Origin: Bin87 sp963663945
GTDB lineage: Bacteria; Chloroflexota; Dehalococcoidia; Lucifugimonadales; UBA3495
Direction of reading: 5' to 3'
DNA length: 64,000 nt
NCBI GenBank assembly: GCA_963663945.1
Contig: OY760687.1
Coordinates: 62,001 to 126,000, forward strand
Under the pieces are notes generated by a model. The model searched no databases. It was not told where the DNA came from and was given only the letters and a program-made list of their open reading frames with translations. The position numbers were made by a program, and so were the translations under genes. The stretch's first letter is position 1. Each line of letters opens with the position of its first letter. Below, in pieces: positions 34,984-42,865 of the stretch.

Positions 34984-36990
34984 CTACTTCGACTGCAACG
35001 CACTTTGGTACGTCCGCTCCAAGTCCTCGTCGTGCCAGACGACTACGGCATGTTCGCGCCTTTCGCCCGGCAGGGCGTTCCGCAGGGCGAGGATCTCAAC
35101 ATTGCCGGCGCTCTCCAATCCCCTCTCCTTGATTACTGCCTGAAAGAGTCTGATTTCGCCCAATGCCTTCCCATATTCGGGGAGCGCGATGTTCTCCCAG
35201 TAGGCATCGCTGTTGGGATCGAACCCAAGAAGCGCGATTGCCTCACGACATTCCGCGCCATGCTCTCCGAGGCAAGCCTCCCGATGTTGGCGCATATAGT
35301 CTCCGGCTTCCTCGCGGGTAGGGGTGAGTTGGCGGCGTTCGACCTCTGCCTGTTCTATGAATTGGTCGATGACGGCCACGATGGACTTTTCCACCGCCGC
35401 GTCTCTGGTCATGGACCCGTCCGTCATCATCCAGAATTCAGCCCACCGTCGGATGTCTCCGCGCGTAACGTCTCTGCCCTGAACGGTCGCCACCACCATC
35501 GTGTCTCCGTCTATGGGTTCGAGGGCATCCTTGAGGGTCGATCCATCCTGCCTTACGATGTTTCCACCCGTAACGTCTTCGCCCTCAACCGTAGCCATCA
35601 CTTCTGAGTCCTCGTCTTTGGGTTCGAAGGTATCGCTGCGGTTGTCGCTGCGTTCAAGCAGTGGCTCGTTCCGGTGGCTCGCTCCATACATGGACCCCGT
35701 ATCGGCATCAAATGCCACCAAGCCCACCGAAAGGTCCTCCCGGGCTTCCTCCGGTGTGATGCCACCCGTGCGCCATGAACCCCGGGCTTCGACGACCCAG
35801 ACCAATGGGTCCGGGAGCCTCGTCCCCGGCGATCCCCCTTGCATCGCCTCAAACTCGTGCCTGCGCATCAAGCGGACCGTCGGCGAGTGGGGTTTTCCGG
35901 TTGCATTGAGCTCGGGGGCGTTGAAACTCAGATGTGCCAGTCCCAGCCGGGCGGCCAGTCGTTCGGAGATGTTGGGTCCTCCGTCCGTCCTAACCGGCCG
36001 GTGCTCGTTCGGCAATTCGGACCACACTGACAGCGTTACGACCGGGTCCGTCATGATGCCCCGCGAGAGCTCACCCGTCTCCAGCCAGAACGCCCGCACG
36101 ACCGACGTACCGTCGGCGAGCCGGATGCCGAGGAAGTAGCGTGGTCCCCCATGGTCGCGGCTATTTTGATTCACCGGCGCTTCAAGCACCAAGGAGACGA
36201 ACCGCTCGATGGTTCCTTCGTCATCCATCGTGCCCAGGATGGTCATTGCGTCATCGTCATCGAGGATGTCGATGGCTGTGACCTTGCCCCCTATGTCCAG
36301 CAAGTCCTCGCCGGTTTTGGCGGATGGGTTGGTGTCCGCTTCATACAACGTTGCCTTGCCTTCCTCCAACGTCGCCAGCCGAAAATGCGGCGAGTAGCCC
36401 TTTACGGAATAGACCTGCGTACCAGGATTCAGGTAGGTGGCGTCGCCGTCCTGGTATCTGTAATAGGGACCAGCGTAGCCGTCGCCCCTGAAGGCGACCC
36501 GGTAAAGCTCCGGACCCAAGGCTTCCGCCGTGATGTCACGATGGTCCTGCCCAGCCACGTTCCACCGCCTCAGGTAATCGACACCGCCGAATTTCACCAT
36601 GGGAACCCAACCAATCGTATGGTGTCCGGGCCGCGCGTCTTCGTCGTTCGCGAGTACCGCCGTAATGCGCGCCATTGTGGTCTCGTCGTCAAGCACCGCG
36701 TCCAAGCGCCTCGGGCCGTCTGCCCGCCCGTCGTGTCGATGTATTACCTTCCCGTCGCGGTCCACAACTGCCTGAGAGCCGGAGGGGACGTGAGTGATGT
36801 AGGCGACCTTTTCCGACATCTCCGGCGTCAGTCCGTTCACGAAAGCAACCACCACGCCGGGTGCCGGATCCAGTCTGTAGGTGCCAGATGGTGGCCCTGC
36901 CGACGACAGCCCACCACAAGCCGCTAGTGCGAGAACCGCCAGTCCCAGTGCGATGGACGTCGGGAGTCCCCTCATGCTGCGGATAAACAC
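34984..36990 (-). CDS. Lipoprotein with C-terminal SurA-like segment (668 residues)
   Basis: Lipobox LALAAC (Cys25) after a hydrophobic N-terminus. Residues about 40-450 form an unrecognised beta-rich region (FVNGLTPEMSEKVAYITHVP, YYRYQDGDATYLNPGTQVYS). Two repeats follow with the form VATVxGxDVTxGDIxR (about 474-490 and 516-535). The second leads into a helical region (EFWMMTDGSMTRDAAVEKSI ... LTPTREEAGDYMRQHREACL) typical of the N-terminal domain of SurA/PrsA-type chaperone-isomerases (V-A-x-V-x-G-x-x-I-T). No PPIase domain is visible. The initiator appears to be GTG; an internal ATG five codons on is an alternative. It is likely in one transcript with the small membrane gene 10 bases upstream. 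Confidence 0.75.
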   Translation of the reverse strand: MFIRSMRGLPTSIALGLAVLALAACGGLSSAGPPSGTYRLDPAPGVVVAFVNGLTPEMSEKVAYITHVPSGSQAVVDRDGKVIHRHDGRADGPRRLDAVLDDETTMARITAVLANDEDARPGHHTIGWVPMVKFGGVDYLRRWNVAGQDHRDITAEALGPELYRVAFRGDGYAGPYYRYQDGDATYLNPGTQVYSVKGYSPHFRLATLEEGKATLYEADTNPSAKTGEDLLDIGGKVTAIDILDDDDAMTILGTMDDEGTIERFVSLVLEAPVNQNSRDHGGPRYFLGIRLADGTSVVRAFWLETGELSRGIMTDPVVTLSVWSELPNEHRPVRTDGGPNISERLAARLGLAHLSFNAPELNATGKPHSPTVRLMRRHEFEAMQGGSPGTRLPDPLVWVVEARGSWRTGGITPEEAREDLSVGLVAFDADTGSMYGASHRNEPLLERSDNRSDTFEPKDEDSEVMATVEGEDVTGGNIVRQDGSTLKDALEPIDGDTMVVATVQGRDVTRGDIRRWAEFWMMTDGSMTRDAAVEKSIVAVIDQFIEQAEVERRQLTPTREEAGDYMRQHREACLGEHGAECREAIALLGFDPNSDAYWENIALPEYGKALGEIRLFQAVIKERGLESAGNVEILALRNALPGERREHAVVVWHDEDLERTYQSALQSK

Positions 36991-37000
36991 CGGAATGGGT

Positions 37001-37228
37001 TCAAACCCCGACCGGCCGCCGGCGACGCAGCATCGTCTCCGTCAAAGCCGTCACCAGAGTGAACAGCGACACCGCACCCACCGTGAATGGGGCCGTCATC
37101 ATGGCGGTCAACGCCCAAGCCTCCGGCTGCACACCGGCGATGACCACGCCCGAGATGCGGGAAACGGCGACGAACGCAGCCAGAAGCGCCAGGAAGCCCA
37201 GGCCACACAGACCAATCCATTTGTCCAA
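37001..37228 (-). CDS. Small two-helix membrane protein
   Basis: About 75 residues, starting tentatively at the TTG 37226-37228, since no ATG with a ribosome-binding site is in frame. Two hydrophobic segments (WIGLCGLGFLALLAAFVAVS, and MTAPFTVGAVSLFTLVTALT) and a basic C-terminus RRRRPVGV. It lies 10 bases ahead of the 668-residue lipoprotein gene. Function unknown. Confidence 0.5.
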   Translation of the reverse strand: MDKWIGLCGLGFLALLAAFVAVSRISGVVIAGVQPEAWALTAMMTAPFTVGAVSLFTLVTALTETMLRRRRPVGV

Positions 37229-37642
37229 CGATAGCCGTTCATCGTTCCCCCAGGTTGTAAGGTAAGTGTGGGACTTTCCCGCCCGAAGGCAGTTTAGCAG
37301 TCGTGTACCACCGGGTACGACACGGCGACGGATGCGGTTCTGGGCGGTTACGTCATTCCACCAGGGCGGGGACGCTCCCTGGGCAAACAACCAGGCCGGT
37401 GGAGGCGGCCAAGCTACGCAGAAACCGCCGTGATATTCTGCAGACATTGAGTATTTCCGCGCGGGCGACAGCTCAAACCCCGACCACCACAGCGCATGGT
37501 GGCCGCTTGCGGACTACAAAATATCGGCAACACGCCCGTTTGACAGCCAATTGGCGCGGTGATAGCGTCGCCGCATCGACCACCGCAATTTCCGCAGAAA
37601 AACGGACTCGGACCAAGGCCAGCGCAGGCCAGGAGCGTGATT
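37229..37642. other. Intergenic region between divergent genes
   Basis: No gene supported. Promoters for the minus-strand pair and for the amidohydrolase should lie here. The last bases hold the ribosome-binding AGGAGCGTGATT of the amidohydrolase. Confidence 0.45.
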
Positions 37643-38836
37643 ATGGAGCGGCTACGGTTTATCGACGGTGATGCCCACGTCCTGGAACCGGAGAGGATTT
37701 GGCAAGATTATCTGGAGACGAAGTACCAGCACCTCATCAGCGGTCACGTCCGCTGGGTGCGAACTGGTTCCGGCGACGGCTCCAACGGCGATGCATCCGA
37801 CAATCAAGGCCTCGCCTTTGAGCTTGAGGTGGAGGTGATGGGCCAGAGGCCGCTCGGCGAGCGGGACCCCACTGCCGCCACCAGGAACTTCCAGGACCGC
37901 GACCTGGACGAATTGGATTTCGCCTACGGCAAGTGGGCCGACCAGGACTTCCCCGCCAGCGCCTATCGGGAAGTCATGGACACCCACGGCGTGGACCACA
38001 TGATCCTCTACCCCACGGCCGGCTTCTGGACCACCGGCGTCGCCGAGATGGATGGCGAGACCGCCATGGCCATCCGTCGGGCCTACAACCGCTGGCTCGG
38101 AGATTTCTGCCAGGAAATCGGGAAGGGGGCGTGCGGCGCAGCGTCCATCGACCTGCGCGACCCCGTAGCGGCGGCCGCGGAAGTGCGCCGGTGCGTCAAG
38201 GAGTACGATTTCAAGGCGGTGCACCTGAATCCGGCGCCAGTACCCAACCTGCGGCTTTTTGACGAGGAATGCGACGTCCTCTGGGATACCTGCGCCGAGT
38301 TGGGCGTGCCGGTGGGACTGCACCCCAGCGCCAACCACCCCTTTGACCAAGGGTTGCTGGACTATCTGCCTGGTTTGAGAAATTGTCGAGCCACCGTGTC
38401 CTTCGTGATGGGCAGTATGCTGGCCTGCACCGGTTTCATCATGGGCGGCGTTTTGGAACGTCATCCGCAACTGAAGCTGGTGTTCCTGGAATCGGGCTGT
38501 GGCTGGGCCGCTTTCTGGCTGGACCGCCTCGAAGCTGGCATCCAGGGCGGCACGCGCCGGCTCAGGATTCAGGGTCTGAACCACAATCCCGTCGAGTACT
38601 TCCAGCGTCAGTGCTTTGTGGCAGCCGACCAGGATGACCCCGGCATCGAGCCACTGATCCAAGCCATCGGCGACCACGTCATCGTCGGGGCCACCGACTT
38701 CGGCCATCCCGAGGGAAGAAAGTATTTCAAAGCCAAGCAGGACCTGATGGAACTCGTCGGCGTGTCCAACGAGAGCAAGCACAAAATCATGTGGGACAAC
38801 GCGCTGCGAGCTTACCCCATTACCCCCGGCGACTAG
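37643..38836 (+). CDS. Amidohydrolase-2 family metal-dependent hydrolase
   Basis: 397 residues, starting MERLRFIDGDAHVLEPERIW after AGGAGCGTGATT. The opening FIDGDAH is the metal-binding entry motif of this TIM-barrel family. Later metal or catalytic residues lie in KAVHLNPAP, GLHPSANHPF and VGATDFGHPEG. Relatives decarboxylate or hydrolyse aromatic and other carboxylates (ACMSD-like); the substrate here is unknown. Single-gene unit, ending at a strong hairpin. Confidence 0.9.
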   Translation: MERLRFIDGDAHVLEPERIWQDYLETKYQHLISGHVRWVRTGSGDGSNGDASDNQGLAFELEVEVMGQRPLGERDPTAATRNFQDRDLDELDFAYGKWADQDFPASAYREVMDTHGVDHMILYPTAGFWTTGVAEMDGETAMAIRRAYNRWLGDFCQEIGKGACGAASIDLRDPVAAAAEVRRCVKEYDFKAVHLNPAPVPNLRLFDEECDVLWDTCAELGVPVGLHPSANHPFDQGLLDYLPGLRNCRATVSFVMGSMLACTGFIMGGVLERHPQLKLVFLESGCGWAAFWLDRLEAGIQGGTRRLRIQGLNHNPVEYFQRQCFVAADQDDPGIEPLIQAIGDHVIVGATDFGHPEGRKYFKAKQDLMELVGVSNESKHKIMWDNALRAYPITPGD

Positions 38837-38862
38837 AATTCAGCCGGAAACCCCGGCTGATT
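38837..38862 (+). terminator. Intrinsic terminator-like hairpin after the amidohydrolase
   Basis: AATTCAGCCGG (38837-38847) and CCGGCTGATT (38853-38862) pair around AAACC, overlapping the end of the gene's stop region. A weak T-run only. Confidence 0.7.
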
Positions 38863-39288
38863 GGGTCAGGGCACCGCTGGCCGCCAAGGCAGGAGTCCGG
38901 ATTGACCCCTGCTTTGACGCCCGCAGCGAGATCTGAATGGTCACCCGTTCGGTTCCGGTCCGAGATGCCGACGGCGTCTTCGCCATCTCCACCACCGACC
39001 TGCTTGTGGAAGCCTCGCCCACTGACACCTTAGCGGCATCAGGACTCTCAGTTCAGGGTTGCTTCGCTGTGCCGGGTTGCGTTACACCATCCGCGCGCTT
39101 TTCGACGCCGCCCGTCAGATGCAGGCCCAAGCCCGGAGACGGATGGCACAGGACGACGTCAGCAACACCGACGGGCGGAACCCAAGAAACTCGACAACCA
39201 CCGGCAGGTTGACGCCAGTCATCAACTGTGCCGGCCTGAAACTGGAACATAGGTCGATGAAAGAACACGTCGGTGCTACTCTGGCGCG
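38863..39288. other. Non-coding region
   Basis: Short open frames only, without ribosome-binding sites or recognisable motifs. Confidence 0.4.
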
Positions 39289-40242
39289 ATGCTGAAAGCT
39301 GGACGTGGAACCTTGAAACCGAAAAATCTGATCATCAGCCGCAAGGGCTTTGATTCCGGATCAGGAGGCTGTCCCAGCCCGATCTTTCCCGACGGCACGA
39401 TGTTTTCGCTGCCGATACCCTCCAGAGACCGCGAACAGTTCTCAGACCTCCAACACGGCGACATCGCCATCGCAAGCGTCGTCACCGGAATCACCAACGG
39501 CCGCATAAGCGGGTTGAACCTTGTCCACCTGGACCCCGACCTGAACTTCGACGCATATCGGTTCCGTAAAGACCGCCCCGACTGGCAACAGTGGCGAGGA
39601 ATGCTCGGCCAAGCCGGCATCGCACAGAGCCACCTAAATAAGCAAGGCGTTGGCAGCGGCGACGTCTTCCTGTTCTTTGGCCTCTACCGCCTTGTGGAGG
39701 AAACCGCCCAGGTATGGCGCTTCGTCAAGGGAGCTCCTGACCTGCACGTCCTGTGGGGCTGGCTCCAGATCGACCAGAAGTTTCGGGTCGCCGACATCGG
39801 GCCCAATGACCTCCCATGGGCACGCCATCATCCGCACCTTTTTTCGAAGTACCGCGACGACAACAACACCGTCTACGCGGCGGCGGCAAAGCTCGAACTG
39901 GGCGGTGACGACGACCAGTGCGAAATCGCGGGATGGGGAGTATTTCGCAGGTTCGACCGACGACTGGTCCTGACCGACCCCAACGGCGCGGGCATTTCGA
40001 ATTGGCGCCTGCCACGGTGGTTCTATCCGGACGGCAACAAGCCGCCCTTGACCTACCACCCTGACCCCAAACGCTGGCGGCGCGACGCTGACCACGCCTA
40101 CCTGCGAACCGTTGGCAGAGGGCAGGAGTTCGTCCTCGATCTTGCCCACTACCCCGAGGCCACAGAATGGTTGTCTGTTCTCGTGAGCAGCCACGGCGGC
40201 ACCCGCAAAGTTCATGAAGACGAAAGGCGTCCCGACGGATAA
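39289..40242 (+). CDS. Nmad3-like (nucleotide modification associated) protein
   Basis: 317 residues. The N-terminus KNLIISRKGFDSGSGGCPSP, IFPDGTMFSLPIP is the signature of the family called nucleotide modification associated domain 3. It continues HLDPDLNFDAYRF, an FFGLYR segment, GWLQIDQKFRV, HPHLFSKYRDDNNTVYAAAA, and WRLPRWFYPDGNKPPLTYHP. This family has been linked by comparative genomics to synthesis or handling of modified DNA bases; its reaction is not established. The start could be ATG 39289 or the TTG at 39313. It lies 1.4 kb ahead of a C5 methyltransferase on the same strand. Confidence 0.75.
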   Translation: MLKAGRGTLKPKNLIISRKGFDSGSGGCPSPIFPDGTMFSLPIPSRDREQFSDLQHGDIAIASVVTGITNGRISGLNLVHLDPDLNFDAYRFRKDRPDWQQWRGMLGQAGIAQSHLNKQGVGSGDVFLFFGLYRLVEETAQVWRFVKGAPDLHVLWGWLQIDQKFRVADIGPNDLPWARHHPHLFSKYRDDNNTVYAAAAKLELGGDDDQCEIAGWGVFRRFDRRLVLTDPNGAGISNWRLPRWFYPDGNKPPLTYHPDPKRWRRDADHAYLRTVGRGQEFVLDLAHYPEATEWLSVLVSSHGGTRKVHEDERRPDG

Positions 40243-40441
40243 TCCGTAGAACGACGATGTCGGAACCCCCAGAAAACCATTACAACACCTGGCTGGCACC
40301 AGACACGCCGCCGTAGTCCAGATCCGCCCCAGTCCAGCGACCGCTGGAAACGTTATGCCGCGGTGGCAACGTCGCATCGGTGGTTTTTTCGTGCCCAAGC
40401 CATCAGCAGAGCTCGACCATCAACTACCGAGGAGCGACAGC

Positions 40442-41047
40442 ATGGCGCCGCAAGGTCCAGAGACAGCCGACGGCAGCCGGAAGGCCCAACCCTCGCTGGA
40501 CGCCCCGGGGCCGGATTTCACCGCAATGCTCGAGCAGTACTGCTACCTGCACCGCCGCGGCTTCTCCCAGACCGAGATCCAGACCCAGCTCCGGCTGAAA
40601 CGACACTACCCCAGCTTGTTGCTAGCAGACGCCACCAGGCGCAGTATCACCGGTTCCCAAGTTAATCAGCCCCAAGCCGTCTCCAGATGGCCGCTGGAAA
40701 TGTTCGACGCCGGCGTCAACATTACTCGGGCCGGCGTGGACGAGGACGCCAAACACACCGCCGTACTGAAGCTCCACGAGGACTAGGACGTCGTCAAACT
40801 CCTCCTCCAGCGGTGTGGCATCAGGTCCACCTGGATCGCCAGCAACAGTGCCAGGACCCTGTCCCGCCAGTCGCGAGCACACGGGTACTCTCCAGCAATC
40901 ACCCGACGCTTGGTGGAGATCACGGGCCACAACCCCCACACCTACTACATGATCGGCGCCGAGCACCGAATTCCTGAGCCCACGCCCGAAGCGAGGGACG
41001 AGTGCGTCGAGAGACTACAGGACGGCGTCTCAGCTCTGCGGCGGTAG
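40442..41047 (+). pseudogene. Hypothetical gene with one internal TAG
   Basis: The frame opens at ATG 40442 after GAGGAGCGACAGC and reads MAPQGPETADGSRK ... AMLEQYCYLHRRGFSQTEIQ, LRLKRHYPSLLLADATRRSI and WPLEMFDAGVNITRAG. A TAG at 40784-40786 interrupts it, and the same frame continues coherently (DVVKLLLQRCGIRSTWIASN, TRRLVEITGHNPHTYYMIGA) to TAG at 41045-41047. Total about 201 codons. The family is not recognised. A single nonsense mutation, or readthrough, explains the picture. Confidence 0.55.
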
Positions 41048-41653
41048 AAGGCACGCTCGTTAAGTCCCCGGCCAAGCAAAAAAGCCGGTAATCCGCGCGA
41101 GCGCAAGGCTCACGCACGCCGCAGGACCGTAGAACAGCGGACGCTCCAGAGCCTTCCAACTGGCTACGACGAGAGCGAGCCATATCCAACAGACCGAATG
41201 CGGCGACCGCCAAGCTGCCCTGAACCAGCGGATGACGCCACCCGCACGGGCGACCACGCCGCGATTGGCGGAGACGCCGCCAGACCGTCCACACACGCCC
41301 AGTGGCCGCGATCCTCACTCAGAGCTGTTCTGAGTGATAAAGGACCCGGGTAGCCTCGAAGACGCAAGACTCGCCCGGGCCGGTTTCCGGTGGACAACAG
41401 AGCGTTATGCGGCACTGGCTGCCACTGGATGGTGAGACAGCTCAACTGCGCTATGCAACGCTAAGTTCATCGCAGTCTTGATGCAGTAAACCGCCACTGT
41501 GCCAATGCCCAGTTGCCTGTTAGCAAGAGTCGCACCGTTCCGGGTCGGCTCACCCCGGAACGGGTTAAAATTCGATTAAGGCAACGCTGCCGCGCCGATC
41601 ACACGGAGTAAATCACCCCCACGACGGTCTGTCGCCGTGATAGGATTACGCAA
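41048..41653. other. Upstream region of the methyltransferase operon
   Basis: No gene supported on either strand. It should hold the promoter of the defence-like operon. No convincing -10/-35 pair assigned. Confidence 0.45.
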
Positions 41654-42865
41654 ATGACCAACCGAGCTGAAACGCCCAAGTTCTTGGCCGCGGATCTTTA
41701 CTGCGGCGCCGGTGGGACTACCCGCGGACTGATTGACGCCGGGGGTTACGTAGTCGCCGGAATTGACAAAGACCCTGTCTGCCACGACACCTACCGGTGC
41801 AACAACGCGAATCTGACTCTAAACCGAACCGCACCGGCATTCATCCAGAAGGATATGTTCCCGACGTCGCCCGAATACACGGACGGTCAGCAGGAAGAAA
41901 TCCTAGCCGAACTGGCGGAGTTGTTGGAGCACCGCCGAAGGCAAGCCCAAGGTGTCCCGGTGCTTTTCGCCGTCTGCGCACCCTGCCAATCCTTCACCAA
42001 ATTCGTCCAGCGCAGCATAACCGACGCCAGAACCGCCGGGCGGGAACGCGACCGTAACCTGCTGTCCCAAGCGCTTGTTTTCGTCGAGCGGTTCGAACCC
42101 GACATGGTGTTGTCAGAGAACGTCGCCGCCATTGAGCACGGCGCATACAGCCAGATCTGGAAGGACTTCAAATCTGACCTACGCAAACACGGGTACCGCG
42201 TGGGTTCAGGAGTGGTCGATGCGTGCCGCTTCGACGTTCCGCAACATCGGCGACGTTCCATCATTGTCGCTGTCAAAGCTGCCCACCCGGACCGAGTGCA
42301 CCTTGATCTGCCCGTACCTGTCGGGTCCCAGGGCGAACCTCAAAAGGTGCGGAATGCAATCGGCAACCTTCCTGCCCTGCAGGCCGGCGAGCGGAACGAG
42401 AGTGTGCCGAACCACCAGTGCCGGAACCTGTCGGACATCAACCGCCGTCGCCTATCGGCCGTCAACCCCGGCCAGCCGAACTTCGGATTTCCCGACGAAT
42501 TGGCTTTGCCTTGCCATCGTCGTCTCGACGAAAAAGGTAAGCGCGGATTCGGGGACGTTTACACCCGCATGGACCCCGACCGGCCGGCACCCACCATCAC
42601 TACGCGTTTTCACAGCGTGTCCAACGGTAGGTTCGGGCACTACGACGAAAACCAGGAACGCGGCCTCTCCCTACGGGAAGGCGCCCTGCTACAGTCGTTT
42701 CCGTTGGACTACGAATTCCATGCGGAAGGGATGGATGCCATCGCCAGGATGATAGGGAACGCAGTTCCTCCCAGCCTTGCCAAGCACATGGCGGAGCACC
42801 TCTACGAAGTCTGGCGCGATGAACACTCTTCCGCGGCTGCGACAACCGCAGGAAGACCCCAATGA
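41654..42865 (+). CDS. DNA (cytosine-5) methyltransferase
   Basis: 403 residues. Motif I AADLYCGAGGTTRGL (residues 12-26) binds S-adenosylmethionine. Motif IV VLFAVCAPCQSF carries the catalytic Cys111, motif VI is SENV (154-157), and motif VIII is QHRRRS (197-202). The target-recognition region follows, and motifs IX/X are at the C-terminus (IGNAVPPSLAKHMAEHLYEV). Transfers a methyl group to C5 of cytosine in a specific sequence. Its TGA overlaps the ATG of the next gene (ATGA), implying translational coupling with the GHKL ATPase. No conventional restriction endonuclease follows, but a Vsr-type nuclease does. Confidence 0.95.
   Translation: MTNRAETPKFLAADLYCGAGGTTRGLIDAGGYVVAGIDKDPVCHDTYRCNNANLTLNRTAPAFIQKDMFPTSPEYTDGQQEEILAELAELLEHRRRQAQGVPVLFAVCAPCQSFTKFVQRSITDARTAGRERDRNLLSQALVFVERFEPDMVLSENVAAIEHGAYSQIWKDFKSDLRKHGYRVGSGVVDACRFDVPQHRRRSIIVAVKAAHPDRVHLDLPVPVGSQGEPQKVRNAIGNLPALQAGERNESVPNHQCRNLSDINRRRLSAVNPGQPNFGFPDELALPCHRRLDEKGKRGFGDVYTRMDPDRPAPTITTRFHSVSNGRFGHYDENQERGLSLREGALLQSFPLDYEFHAEGMDAIARMIGNAVPPSLAKHMAEHLYEVWRDEHSSAAATTAGRPQ

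Noticed and set aside
37652..38782. 376-codon minus-strand frame
   Set aside because: Lies antisense to the amidohydrolase, which has family motifs and a good ribosome-binding site.
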